Of a DNA stretch of 64,000 nt, positions 46,081 to 60,582 are shown piece after piece. The position numbers and the translations under genes were made by a program. The notes under the pieces were generated by a model. It was not told where the DNA came from and ran no database searches. It worked only from the letters and a program-made list of their open reading frames with translations. The DNA comes from Chionoecetes opilio (taxonomy: Eukaryota; Arthropoda; Malacostraca; Decapoda; Majidae), in the NCBI GenBank assembly GCA_016584305.1, contig JACEEZ010018281.1, positions 193,528 to 257,527 on the forward strand. Direction: 5' to 3'. Numbering within the stretch: the first letter of the stretch is position 1; each line of letters begins with the position of its first letter.

Positions 46081-47005
46081 GTAGAAGCCCATAGTGGCCA
46101 GGATCGTCTCTCAATCCATGTCTGCGTCCCTTGATGCGGGGCGCCAGACGGGGAGTATGAGGAGGAAGGGCGGCTGCCCGATTCGTGCCACGTTCGGGCT
46201 GGAAAGGCGCCAGAGTGGCACTGTGAGAGGATTCAATGGGAGGGAAGGTCGCGGAACAAGCGGACGTCAGGAGGGAGGCAGGCCGGGGTAAATCTTAGTT
46301 GTATAAATAAACAAAAATTACTTCACTTCCCACGCCCCACCCACCACGGAGCCAACGGGGGAAGCATGTCTGTTTGGAAGGACCTCATCAAACAGCGTAG
46401 GGTCAGCAGGGAAAAGAGACGCTTCGGTTGCCTAGGTGTGGTGGCAGCCGCGGGACCGATGCGGTGCCACCAGGCAACTCCGTCTTGGCCCCTAGCCAAC
46501 GCCATGACCAGCCGATTGATCCAGCAGGGGCCGCACTAAGACCTCCCGTCTCTACCCCCAAACCCCCTACACAAAGAAGCGTTGTGCCCACCGAAGGGAA
46601 CTACAACCCGCCCGCGGTGGACTCAACCCAGATAGAGAGGGGGCGTGTGAGGGAATATACAGGATGCCACTCACGGCAAAACGTGGGAGCGGAGCCGTGA
46701 AGTAAAAAGGAAAAGAAGCAAGCGTGAGGGACGAGGAGACGGGTCTCACCGGGCCTAGAATCGCCATAAGAAAGAGAGAAAGGGGGAGGAAGCATAAAGG
46801 CGACATCACCGGAAGGCTCCCCTACCTCCCAGTGCGACGGAAGGGGGAGCGCTTGGTCCACGAGGGCCGAACGGCCACGAATTATCCTAACAATGGCAGA
46901 GGCCGGCAGAGGAGGTGGCGCCCGTCGACCACGCTTCAAGCCCCGCCACCCACACAAGGTCGACTCCCCACAGCGGAGGGGGGGGGATGGGACAAGGTTG
47001 TAGAT
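46081..47005. other. GC-rich segment of unknown nature
   Basis: Composition changes abruptly from AT-rich. The + strand reads Arg/Gly-rich in several frames (GRKHKGDITGRLPYLP), the minus strand Pro-rich. It ends where the poly-A end of the minus-strand LINE begins. It may be the 5' part of another LINE (an ORF1 leader), but no domain is visible. Confidence 0.4.
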
Positions 47006-50000
47006 TTTTTTTTTTTTTATTTTTATTTATTTAGCATATATTACAGTAAATATTATATAAATATACACTTTATACATATGCACCATACATACAATCCACA
47101 TACCTACACACATACAGCTCAGTAATAATGAGCGGGCATCAGACCGCGCTGTAGCCGCAGCCACAGTTCAGCGTCACAGGTGGGCGGGCGTGAGGTCACT
47201 CCCGCTCCTTAGGTTCATCTGGGGGGGTGGGGCGGCACGCGCCACCTCCAGCAGCAGGTGCAATTTTTTGGGAAACTGCCATACGAGGGCCGGCGCCGTC
47301 TTTCCGGGGCCGACGCGCTGTACTGAGCCGTTCTGTAGCGGGGCAGCAGAAAGCAGGTAGTGTGGGTCAGGGGATGTGGGGCCATATGAGGGACAGGCCA
47401 CCAGGCGCCGCTCCTCAAAACCCGATCCCTCAGCTCATCCAGGCTACGTATAGCCAAGCCGAAGTCGGGTAGAACGACTCCTCGGCTCGGGACAGCCTGC
47501 TGGGCGGGCCCGTAATGGCTCGTTGTTTTTCGTGGCTTGTTGTGCAGGGCTGCCTGCCTCGATGTTCTGCACCAGCCTGGCGATACTGTTGTTCTGCGGG
47601 CACAGATGGGCAGCTGCGTCTGGCCAGGACTTGGCCCTTGGATGCTGCGGTAGACAGTCAGGACCACCGCTGGATGTTGGTGGCCTTCCCGGCCGCCTAT
47701 GGCCGCTCTCGTTGCACGGGACGCCTATGTGGCGGGCACCCAGTGAAACGACACAGCGCCACTGCGCGGAGAGGCCCTGGATGTTGCCCGGAGGCCCCCC
47801 CCCCCCGGTGGTGAGATGCACGTGTCCATCCGGGTGTTGGGGGCTGCCGTTAGGACCTGCCAGGGCAGACATGGAGTCGGGTGTGAATACCACAACCTCC
47901 TCCTGCCGGCCCAGGGCGCTGCTTGTAGGGCGCGCTCTATCGCCACCAGCCCGTCTGCAGCGTGGCAGCAATGGTCTAGGGTAGTCCTCCAGGACAAGCA
48001 CTCACCCGCCCCGTACCCACCGCAGCCCTGTCCTGCCTCTCTCCAGGGTCAACGAAGCTCTCGGTGTAGTAGATAGCGACCGCGGACGCGCTGGGAACAT
48101 TGGCCGTGCGCCACCGCCTGCAAGGGCGACGCTGCTGGGAACATTGCGCGTGCGCCACCGCCTGCAGGGCGTGAGACTCAGCGCTACCGAGTGCACAACG
48201 CCTTCGACGGACGGCAGGTGGCGATAATCACCTGGGCGCAGAGGGCTGCCACGGTGGCGGAGCGGATAGTTGGACAGCGGGGCGGTTCAGGTCCGTCCAG
48301 CAGCAAGGTGGGTGTGGCCATGGGAGGAGGTGGATGGGCGGCGTCTGCCACCCTCTGCAAGCCAGGTGTTGCCCGGTCGATAGGTTCACGCTGCTCCTGT
48401 GGCAGAGACCCTGCACAGCTGTCCAGGCGCCGACAGACTCCCTTGCCATGGAAGAAGGATCTTGGCCACCCGAAAAGGCCACGATATGTCTAACCCTGGT
48501 GGTAGGGGCAACCAAACGTGCCTCCGCGCATGACGCGGTGTTTAGCCCAGCGCCTGATGACCCCAGCAGGGTCCTCAAAGCTCGGTTCTGAAGGACCTCT
48601 AACTTCCATCTGCGGAAGCAGTGTTGAGCTGATAACAAAAGGACAGAGCACGGGCGCGCTGTAGTCTACAAGGGCGCGCACAGTGTGCAAGTAGAAGAGG
48701 CGCTAGCACTGATGACGTGGCCCGGGCGTGTCGTCCTCGTCATGGCCCCATGACGTTGAGCATGGTCTCACGCCCTCTCCCTCAGTACGTTGACCCTGAG
48801 TATGAAGTGGAGGCCCCGGTCAAGGCCACATTCCGAATGGTAATGGAAGGCGTGGGTCCAAGCCAGCCTGCGGCCCTGGTATCTTTAGAGGACAGACCGG
48901 GGGGGGCAAGGGCAGCGGCCTGAAACACCATGGCCTTGGACTCTTAGCCGATATCTTGAGACCCAGCTCTCTGCCCTTGAAATTTCGACCAGGTCAAGGG
49001 TTTCTGGGTCAGGAGCCAACCCGGTCACCCCGGCCAGGTGACGACCAGGCTACCCAAGTCGTCGCCGTAGCTGAGAAGTGCAGTGCCCCCCGGGAACTGC
49101 CAGGCCGACCAAGCTGCTCCATTCAGGAGGTTTTTGAAAAAGGGTGGGGCTTAGGACCAGCCCTGCAGGCGTGCGTCTCCAGCTCCCTGTAGCTGGATTG
49201 CGACCCTGGAACCGGACCCTGGCACGGCGGTGCCAGAGTAATCCTCAATTCAGGGAGGAGTCTGCCCCCGCCACGCCCGCCGCACCAGCGCGGCAGGATG
49301 GAGGGCGTTGGCCAGCTCAGGTAAACGCCTTCCCAGGTCAAGGAAGACGGCGACAGCAGGGCGGTTATCGATGGGCCAGGCGGGCCATGACGCTGTTGGA
49401 GGTGCCCACCCCTGTGGTTGAAGCGAAGATTGTGTGGGTGGAGGTCTCCCAGGCGCCACCAGGAGGCGGGTCAGCAACCATCCTTCCGCCGTACTTGGCA
49501 GTGCAGCTCCTCAGGGAGATTGGGCGCAGGCTTGCGGCATTGGTGGGTTCCTGGGCTTAGGGATGGCTGGATGTCTGCCTCCTTCACGCCGAGGGCAAGC
49601 GGGGCCGGCAGCCAGGAGGAGTTGGAATCAGGGCCAGGTAGTGCGCCTCCCCTGGCCGCCCCAGCGTCGAGGCGCATCGAGTAGGGATTCCGTCAGGCCT
49701 CGGGAGCGGTGTCCCGTCCCTCCTGGCCCCTTATCAGCTCCCGGTAAGGAAGGGCTGATTCTAGTGGCGTCGGGTGGGCGAGCGCGAGCGGCGCCGATGA
49801 CAGCCTCGCGAACAGGAAGCTGAACGCAGCCGCCTGGACACGGGCGTGGGAGTTGTGTTCGCTGCTTACCCCTGAGACAAACATCTCCACAGGGCGCTCG
49901 GCCTCCTGTAGCGGCTGAGGGTTTGGGCTGGAGGGCGGGGAGGTCTCTTTCCGAGGCAGTCCTCACCTTGCCCACAGCTCGGCCAGCTGGTGTGTTGGTG

Positions 50001-51180
50001 AAAACCCTGCGCACACCATTGAGCCATTTGCCTCCCGAAACCGCCCCGTGACCTGCGAGCGTTGCCTCACAACCTCACGCAGCATTTCCAGATTCGTTGG
50101 GTGTCGGCGCCTGCTGACAACTTCCGGTGGATGGGAAACCATGTGGTTCTTGTTCCCTGCACCTCCGGTGTAGTTAGAGAACCACCAGTTCTGGTTTGTA
50201 CCTGCGACCGGTGACGGGACCTTCCGGGTATGGCTGCATCCTGCCGCACTCTCACATGGCCAACGTCAGTCCCCAGCTTTCACACTGGTCCAGATCCTTC
50301 CGGCTCTGTAGGTGGCCCACCACTGGGCAGGATGGCCTGAAACAATGCCCAGTCCGACCGCTGATATTCCACCGCGGCCGGCAAGGAGCTGTGTTGGCAG
50401 CGGGCCGGGTGAACCTGCAAATGTGTGTGGCGACTCTGCATAGTGGCGCTGGTCAAAGTGGGGTCGGACCTGCCAGGAGGCGTCCGGTGCAAGGTCACTG
50501 GAGATCAAGGTGAGAGGTCCAGCCTGCCACCCGGGGACGTGGGTGGGCTTCCCGGTGTTTATGAGGACAATTTCCGGCCACCTACCTCCAGCACCGCGGC
50601 TAGTGCGGTGGCGGCCCGCACGGTTGGTGGGGGAGACAGACTGCAGCATCGGGTGGTGGGCCTGAAGTCGCCCCCCACCCACGAAGACGCTGACTGTGTG
50701 TGGGAGGGGAGCAACCCACGGCCTCCAGTTGCCTCCTCCAGCTGATGTATAGTGGTATACAGTCCGTGGGAGGCCGGAAGCTCCAGCTGCAATGCCATCA
50801 CCTCCACGCCCCGCCACAGTCCACGGGGTGGTACCTCAATCCGACGGTGCGGGATGAGCGCCTGGCGTACCACTACACACAGCCTCGACGCCACATCCTC
50901 GCCACATGATAGGGATGTGCACCGTTATATCACCGCTATCCTCACTCAAAGTGTGAGTGCTACGGCGTCAGCGTTGTACTGACAGGAGAACGAGGTCAAA
51001 GGTCCCCTCCACTAGGCTGGAGGACCTCAGGTCTCGCCACGGAGCCCTGAAATGTGTTCATTTTTCAGTGGAGGACCTTGAGCCTGCCAGCGGTGTGGCG
51101 GCGGGTGGGGGAGGATCACGGTGCATCAACCATCACTTGATATTGTTCACTCAGATCGTTGAGTATGTATACCGGTGAAC
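47006..51180 (-). pseudogene. I-like LINE with endonuclease, RT and RNase H, noisy
   Basis: Read on the minus strand from about 51180 downward. Endonuclease trace: IPHRRIEVPP, TQSASSWVGGDFRPT (canonical GGDFNAHH), INTGKPTHV, DLTLISSDLAPDASW. RT trace: KPAPNLPEELHCQ, ELANALHPAALVRRAWRG, SSYRELETHA (RELELGTPQG-like) and ALLSYGDDLGSLVV at 49058-49069 (catalytic YADD, here YGDD), then LEVLQNRALRTLLGS. RNase H trace: VFTPDSMSALAG, SLGARHIGVPCNESGHR (WVPAHIGVPGNE-like). A 3' AT-rich tail ends in a T-run at 47007-47020 (poly-A on the minus strand). Frames shift roughly every 100 bases, probably through uncorrected indels. EN-RT-RNase H order points to the I group. Confidence 0.7.
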
Positions 51181-51248
51181 AGACCCGGGAGGGGCTGTGT
51201 AGTGGGGGTGGAAGGAAGGAGGGACGGGGGTGATGAGGGACTGTCGTG

Positions 51249-52124
51249 AGTGAGGGCAACACCAAGATCACTGATCTTGTTTTTGCCGATGATGCAGTAA
51301 TCTTTGCGAGTCGCTGGAGGTCCCTGTGATGGCTCTCGAGGCGCTGGCACGAGGATGGGGCAAAGCCTTTGGGACTTGAGTCTCCTGGCTCACGACCAAC
51401 GGTCCAGGTGTTGGATTTTCGGAGACTTACTAGTGGAAGCAGTACAGGTCTGTCATACTGTACAGTCCAGGAAATGGAGATCCGGAAAGTATTTACATAC
51501 CTTGGTAGCGTAGCCATAATGACGGCGGGTCACGTCAAGAAAAAAAGTCTTACGGCGGTATTTGCATAGACACGGTGTTATGGACTCGCTCAGCGGGAGT
51601 ATTTGGCGTTGTCGGTACCTGTGCAGAAGGACAAAGATCCGGATCTTCAAGTCGCTTGTGATTCCTGTCTTACTCTATGGTTGTGAGACATGGACACTAA
51701 ATAGTGACTTGAAGAGACGAATCAATGCCTTTGGTAATAAGTGTCTTCGCAGAATCATGGGGTATCGCTGGGATGATTACGTGTTAAATCAGCGATTGCA
51801 CCGTGAGACTGAATCGAGGCCTATTACCTGCATAGTCCGTCAGCGCCAACTTCGGCTATATGGGCATGTGGCACGCTACCCTGAAACTGATCCTTTCCAT
51901 CGGGTTGTATCTGTAAGAGACAATCCGGCGTGGAGGAGGCCAAGGGGGCGCCCACAAGGCTCGTGGCTGGGGCAAGTTGATGTTTCTTGTCGAGAGCTGC
52001 TTGGTATGGGAAGGGAGCCTGCATGGGGACTCGCGCGTGGTGACCCCCGGGAGTGGCGTCGTAGGGTGGGCGAGGTGACGCGCCCCCCGGCGTATGCCCC
52101 CAATGATTGATTGATTGATTGAGG
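51249..52124 (+). mobile_element. 5'-truncated RTE-like LINE 3' end with (TTGA)n tail
   Basis: Starts in the RT at ITDLVFADDAVIFA (51257-51298, catalytic FADD). After one or more frameshifts it continues as an open frame, 51562-52110, containing RRTKIRIFKSLVIPVLLYGC, INAFGNKCLRRIMGYRWDDY, RQRQLRLYGHVARYPE and WRRPRGRPQGSWLGQVD. The LLYGCETW...RRIMGYRW pattern is the RTE/BovB-type C terminus. It ends in AATGATTGATTGATTGATTGA (51-nt tail region 52101-52124), a four-base tail like that of the LINE at 8998. A corrupted relative lies at 22.4-25.5 kb. Confidence 0.8.
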
Positions 52125-52155
52125 TGTCGTCTGGGTAGGGATGTAAGTAAATCCT

Positions 52156-52308
52156 TCATGTAAAATAGACTTCATCGGCAATCTTCCCTACAGTCTCACT
52201 GACAACTGTAAGTTTCTTGGCTGGAACTCTGTAACCTCCAAAAACAAGATACGAACGGGTAACAGGTTTCCCCTTCCTGCCTCTACCAATATCATATTCA
52301 TACAGCAT
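52156..52308 (-). CDS. Short ORF (50 aa), unknown
   Basis: Reads MLYEYDIGRGRKGKP, LVFGGYRVPAKKLTVV, KIADEVYFT then stop. Ordinary amino-acid composition, in clean sequence, directly downstream of the RTE tail on the opposite strand. It may be a piece of a transposon or host protein. No function assigned. Confidence 0.25.
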   Translation of the reverse strand: MLYEYDIGRGRKGKPVTRSYLVFGGYRVPAKKLTVVSETVGKIADEVYFT

Positions 52309-52526
52309 CCTTCATCACCGACAAGACCCCTGCCTCTCATTCTCTCAGTCATCCTCTACATGCATTCTCTAAGAAATATTTCACACACACAACCATACGA
52401 CTATCAAAGTGCACTCCATTACGCATTCCATTTGTCTTTTAACACTGTTCTCTCATCTCATTATACCTATCCACTCTTATATGTCTTTTTTTCTTTGTCT
52501 TATAACAAATTCTATGTTTTCAAAGA

Positions 52527-52736
52527 GTGTTGATTGTTGTTTCCTGTGTAATAAAGAGTCTGTTTAATATTATGTTTCATCTCAGTTATCAGATGTTCAG
52601 TGTGCTGCCGTTTAGTGAGTCGCGAGACAAGGCGCTTCTGGTCGCCTCTTGGAGCCCAAACAAAGGCTTGATCCTTGCCTCACATCTCCCTCTTTTCCCG
52701 CAGAAGTTTGAAAAGTATGTATCAGAACCACAATAA
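52527..52736 (+). CDS. Short ORF (69 aa), possible exon, unknown
   Basis: The second half (SVLPFSESRDKALLVASW, SPNKGLILASHLP, FPQKFEKYVSEPQ) has protein-like composition and follows a CAGTTATCAG acceptor-like sequence near 52580. No family recognised. It could equally be chance. Confidence 0.2.
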   Translation: MLIVVSCVIKSLFNIMFHLSYQMFSVLPFSESRDKALLVASWSPNKGLILASHLPLFPQKFEKYVSEPQ

Positions 52737-52878
52737 CTCTATTCCTTTTACTGTTTCTGCATCATGTATGTTAAAGTTAAAAGATGACCCTACTACGTAT
52801 TTTTCTTTCATTTTTATTCATAAATTGCTAAATTACATCTAAACGATCTTTTTTTTATCATCTTTGAGCTTGTAATCA

Positions 52879-55840
<2,962 letters not shown>

Positions 55841-55849
55841 AGTAATTGA

Positions 55850-57490
55850 GTTGGGTGTTTGATGCTAAGTACGGTATTTATCTAGTTGTTTCTTAAACAC
55901 CTCAACCATGTTACTATTACTACTTACCTGGAAGAGAGTTGGAAAAAATTACAACTCTATAAAAAAAAAAAGTTCTTCGCTTAGTGACCGAAATCGCTTA
56001 CTAATGATCTTGTATCCCTTACTACGAGTAGTACTTGCCAAATAAATATTAAAATAGTCGTTTATGTTAACATTATCGAGCCATGGAACATTTTTAACAA
56101 TTCTATTAATCTCCTTGCACCCTACGTTTTGACAAACTGAAAAAATTTTTAGGTCCTTCAATCGTCTTCGTATGGCTTATTCGCAAGGCGGAATCATTTA
56201 GTAAAGTTTCTTTATACTCTCTCCAGCTTGACTATATCTTTTATATGTAGGGTGACCAGAACTGAATCCAATATTCAAGATGAGGACGAACGATCGCATT
56301 GAAAAGTAGGAATGACTTTTTCCAGACTTACATTCAAAGTTTTCTTATGAAACCAGTTAATATGTTAACCCACTTAACAACTTCTAACAATGATTACTGG
56401 GTTGAGATAGTTGCTTATAATAATCCCCAAGTCTTTTTCTTTGTTAACTTTGGAAACTTCCACGTCCGTCCATTGAGTAGTTACGTAGCGTGAACGTTAT
56501 TACTTCCTATATGAAAAACTTTACCTTATCGGTATTAAATTTCATCTGCCACTTAATTGCCCAACTAACTAAGCAATCAATGTCAGATTGCAATTGCATC
56601 TTATCGGCAGTTGTGATTACTTTATTCGTTATTTAGTTTGTACGCAAACTTTGAATTTTACAGGTGAGGCCTTCGTCAATATCGTTTACATATATAAGAA
56701 AAGTACAGGACCTAGCACCAGATCCCTGCGGTACACCATTTAAAAACATTTCACCAGCTATATGCTTTTCCATTAATTACAACGCTTTGCTTTCTCACAG
56801 TAAGCCAGTCTTAAAAACCCAAATTTTAAGATTTCCAGTATGCCAAGCGATTTTAAATTTTTAAGTAAATGCTTATGGGGACTTGTCAAACGCTTTTGCA
56901 AGTTCAAGATAAATCACATCTACTGCTTTCGTCTCGTCGACGTTCTGTACACGTCATCAAAAAAGTATAGCAAAAATTTTTGAGGCAAGAACGTTTATTA
57001 CGAAAGCCGTGCTGGGAGTTTTTGATCTGATTTTTTTCTTCTTAGAATTTTACCACATTGTCTCGTATTAACGTTTCCATTAATTTACAGACTATGGATA
57101 TGAGCTGATTGGTCTGTAGTTGCTCAGTTGTGTCAATCACCTTTTTTTCTGTATTGGAGTAAAAAATTGCAGGGTTTTCCCAAATTTCAAGTAAATTTAT
57201 CAGAATTTAGGGATTTGTTAAAAAGTATTTAAAGAGGTTTCAAATCTGGTGCTTCGCTTCCTTTAAAAACTCGCAGTGAAATACAGTCCCGGCCCGGGGG
57301 ATTTGTTTAATTTTGAGTTGATCTATTGCTTAACTATTGTATCTAAAGAAATGCGCAATTGATCAATGGAAAATTTCGTTAATTTAATCGCAGCCCACTT
57401 TTCCAAATCCATTTTTATCTTCAAATTAAATACAGGAACAAGTATTCATTAATACTTCAGCCATCTCGATTCCAAGAAGAATCTAATTGT
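55850..57490 (-). pseudogene. CR1-like LINE RT fragment
   Basis: On the minus strand: an AKAF word near 56895 (motif A), GVPQGSGARS at about 56718-56745 (canonical GVPQGSVLGP), FLIYVNDIDEGL near 56690, a KEKDLG-like region near 56440, WSPYI-like words near 56240, then RSKGYKIISKRFRSLSEE (55970-56030), the conserved C-terminal segment. Many stops and frameshifts interrupt it. The catalytic aspartates were not found in a readable frame. Degenerate CR1-like copy. Confidence 0.7.
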
Positions 57491-57582
57491 TTATATTTGT
57501 GTCTTTGTTAATCATTGTTTTTAACTTGACTTAGTTACTTAGTAGCTGTTATCAAATTATTAATTATATTATTACACATATC

Positions 57583-57720
57583 ATGCCACGGCCCTCTATG
57601 AGGCCAGGCCCTGCTGCTGAGATACCAGCTCCCCCGCCCCCACTATCCTGGCCCCTGCTCTCAAGTGAGTTTAAGAGGGCAAAAGTCATCAGTGATGCAT
57701 ATAAAGGCATGTTGAGCTAA
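57583..57720 (+). CDS. Short proline-rich ORF (45 aa), unknown
   Basis: Reads MPRPSMRPGPAAEIPAPPPP then an FKRAKVISDAYKGML end and TAA. GC-rich island in AT-rich surroundings. It may be the start of a transposon protein or a fragment of a retrocopy. Chance cannot be excluded. Confidence 0.2.
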   Translation: MPRPSMRPGPAAEIPAPPPPLSWPLLSSEFKRAKVISDAYKGMLS

Positions 57721-57854
57721 TATCTACTACATTTTTGCTACGCTTTATAATTTGTTTCAAAATCTTATTCTCTCAAAACCTCTTCCCATTTACATGACTC
57801 AAATCTGGGAAAACTGGATTTGATAAGCAGCTAATACTACCTCTATTTTACTAC

Positions 57855-58582
57855 TACAGTAAACCCTCAAAATTAGCGACCTCATAATTGCCCACTTCAC
57901 TAATTAGCGAGTTCATCACAAAAAAAATTTAAATCTTAAAATTGTAAAAAAATTATAAATAAACATGAACGCAAGATAGTTTAAACATGGTGCACAGTTG
58001 TATAGTAGACCATGGCAATGGTAGAGGGCGCAGCGATCACATAAAGTTGGCAGTCTTTCTCTGTCGTCTCAGTCACGCTCGCTCTCTCAGCACGGGAACA
58101 CAGTGAAGTGATAATTACAGTACAGCATGTCTCCAAATTACTTTCATCTCCAGCAGCTGATAACCCTAAACCAAAGCGTATAAAGCATACCTTGACTCTA
58201 GAGGACAAAGTTAAAATAAGCCTAAATTGGCCTAGAACACCCACATGCTGCCCATTAACTCTAACTTTGATTGCGTGTGCATCGGAAGACACAGGGAGGC
58301 GGCATGAGCCTCTAATCACAGGCGTCACTATAAAAATCCTGCCTGCGCCACCACAGGCGAGGACCAACCATTACAGCCCTCAAGTGAGCCACCAGGGCCT
58401 ACCATCCCACCCCTGGTCATTGCCTACAGGCGCTATAGGCATAGATATATATATATATAAAAAATAAAAATAAATAAAAAAATTGAAACGTCATTTTAGG
58501 AAGGCGTCAAGAAGTGCCGAAATTCATGAATTAGCGAGGGGGATTGGAACGTATTCCTCGCTAATTTTGAGGGTTTACTGTA
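57855..58582 (+). mobile_element. Internally deleted pogo/Tigger element (724 bp) with TA duplication
   Basis: Inverted ends: CAGTAAACCCTCAAAATTAG at 57857 and its complement finishing GAGGGTTTACTG at 58580, flanked by TA (57855-57856, 58581-58582). A 119-codon + frame from 58108 retains PKPKRIKHTLTLEDKVKI, the start of the CENP-B-type helix-turn-helix of Tigger transposases, followed by unrelated residues. The DDE core is missing, so the element is a non-autonomous derivative. A (TA)n tract at 58445-58460 and an A-rich stretch interrupt the 3' half. Confidence 0.85.
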
Positions 58583-58872
58583 CTTCAATCACTATTACTT
58601 CTACTGCAGCCATACATTTCACATATAGTTCTTAAAACTTAAAGAATGAAAATAACGAGAAATATCAGATAAGATTAAGCAACTGAACAATTACATTTAA
58701 CAGAATGCAGACAATGACATATTCACATTAATTACACAACAAATGACAAACAAATAGGATAGAACTTAGATAGGTAAAACTAGATATTAGAAAACTGATA
58801 GATAAACACTTAGATAGCTTAGAACAAGATCAAAAACAGAAAAACTGAATACACGTAACTCATCCCACTCAC
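58583..58872. other. AT-rich spacer, nothing seen
   Basis: No coding or repeat feature recognised. Confidence 0.5.
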
Positions 58873-58926
58873 CAAATGTCGACTCTCAGGAGAGAGTGGG
58901 TCACCAGCATCATTCATATCAACCTC
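58873..58926 (-). other. Candidate 54-nt exon of an unidentified gene
   Basis: On the minus strand a phase-0 open segment (EVDMNDAGDPLSPESRHL) is bounded by acceptor-like AATGTTTCAG and donor-like GTGAGTGG. The G+C content exceeds the flanks. Splice consensus on both sides and a Ser-Pro rich peptide make it the best host-exon candidate here. No neighbouring exon was recognised, so it may be chance. Confidence 0.3.
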
Positions 58927-59329
58927 CTGAAACATTAAACATTATCAATCTTTACTTATTTTTGCCATTACAAAACCCAGAAATTTTGATATCAGATTTT
59001 CCATAATCTGCTTGTACTGAGCTGTATGAGCCAGTATATTTTAAAGTAATTTTCACTAGAAAAATAAGAATACACAAAAATGCACCTCTACATTTCAACA
59101 CACCAATATATTTTGCACTGCACTGTTCCATATTCTATCATTCTATATTGTGCTAACATTCTTTACTTATGTAACCTAATCTTCTACCAACAATCTTGCA
59201 TTCCTTAACCCTTAGGGTGCCAGGTCCAAATATATTAGGACCCAATCAATGTGTCCTCGTATTGCCAGGTCTGTATATATACTGACTAGATTTAAAATAT
59301 ACCCCAAGCCCAAACCAGTTGAGATAGGC

Positions 59330-59860
59330 TGCCAATTATTTTTACCTGAAGTAGGCCACCCTATGGCCTTTCTTTTCTTTCCTCCCACATTCGCACCCTC
59401 AAACCCCTCAGTTTGCCGTGCATGAAGGCAAGCAAAAAAATGTATAAAAGTTTTTTTTTTAAATAAAATATTTGTACAGCCAAAAATATATGAGTTGGCC
59501 CTCCCGTGATTTTAACCATAGGAGGACACTCATACATCTAACTTTACGCCCCAACCTACCCCACCCCCGCAGTTGCCGTGCTTTAGGTACAAGCAATCCC
59601 ACAATACCGGAAATACAAAAATCTGCCAAGCCGAAAATACTGAAGCTAGCTCTCCCATTTTTTTTTACCCCAAGTAGACCACCCTGAGACCTACCCATCC
59701 CCCACACCCTCCCGAGTCACCGTGCTTGGGTACAAGAAAAATCCCACAATACCAAAAATAAAATCCACCCAGCCGAAAATACTTGTGACCTCTCCAAGTT
59801 GACTACCCCAAGTAGACCCGAGACCATACCCTCCCACCCCCAACAGCCCCCAGAACCCAC
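59330..59860. repeat. Diverged tandem repeat, period about 145 bp, 3-4 units
   Basis: Recurring order of CCAAGTAGACCACCCTGAG, a C-rich stretch, GCCGTGCTT-type word, CAATCCCACAATACC and AGCCGAAAATACTTG. Anchors of the last word fall near 59479, 59629 and 59771. Confidence 0.7.
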
Positions 59861-59983
59861 GAGTGGGTGGTAGGCCTACCAATCAGCCTTTGTGTTTCAC
59901 CCACAGAGAAACCATGTCACGGGCTCTCAAAGATAGTCCGTAGATAGTCCAAGAAGGTTGTAGAGGATGAGGCGACATGGAGC

Positions 59984-59985
<2 letters not shown>

Positions 59986-60019
<34 letters not shown>

Positions 60020-60020
60020 A

Positions 60021-60099
<79 letters not shown>

Positions 60100-60112
60100 T
60101 CTCGCTCTCTCG

Positions 60113-60146
<34 letters not shown>

Positions 60147-60160
60147 TTTCTTTCTAACTT
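59986..60160. repeat. (TA)n followed by (CT)n microsatellite
   Basis: About 30 bp of TA then about 135 bp of CT with CTCCTC interruptions and a final T-run. Confidence 0.95.
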
Positions 60161-60381
60161 TTTTTTTTTTTAACTATCATTGGAAACAAAAGGGGAGTTG
60201 ATGTGCTAAAGTCCTGGCTGGGACCCCAAGGACTATCTATAGCAGTATTAGATTATTCATAACAATAATTATACAAATAATATGGAAAAAGTATAATAAT
60301 TCTCTAGTATAAACTAATACACGAATGATAAAGAAATTATACTAATAACTATACGCAAATAAAAATAATATAAAGCAAGTA

Positions 60382-60500
60382 CAGTACCCTCCCGAGTTTC
60401 AGGCTATGCGAGTTTCGCGATTCGCGAGGAGTCCTAAATTCTTACCATCCCGACTTTCGCGCATTATCTCCCCAAGTTTCGCGCTGCTTCGTACAGGTTT
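60382..60500 (+). mobile_element. Single pogo-like terminus fragment
   Basis: TA followed by CAGTACCCTCCCGAGTTTC and repeated GTTTCGCG words, similar in form to Tigger ends. No matching opposite end was found, so it is probably a solo or truncated end. Confidence 0.4.
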
Positions 60501-60532
60501 TTTTTTTTTTTTTGTTTGTGTGTGTTTGTGTG

Positions 60533-60567
60533 TATTTACCTAGTTGTATTTATTTACCTAGTTGTAA
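60533..60567 (-). repeat. Tandem TATTTACCTAGTTG tail of the CR1-like LINE
   Basis: Two copies of a 14-18-bp TTTACCTAGTTGTA unit directly beyond the LINE stop codon on its 3' side. Short tandem 3' ends are characteristic of CR1-type LINEs. Confidence 0.6.
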
Positions 60568-60582
60568 CATACAGGAAAAGAG

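Noticed and set aside
46428..46957. Possible LINE ORF1 in the GC-rich block
   Set aside because: Arg/Pro-rich in several frames without coiled coil or zinc knuckle; left as unknown.
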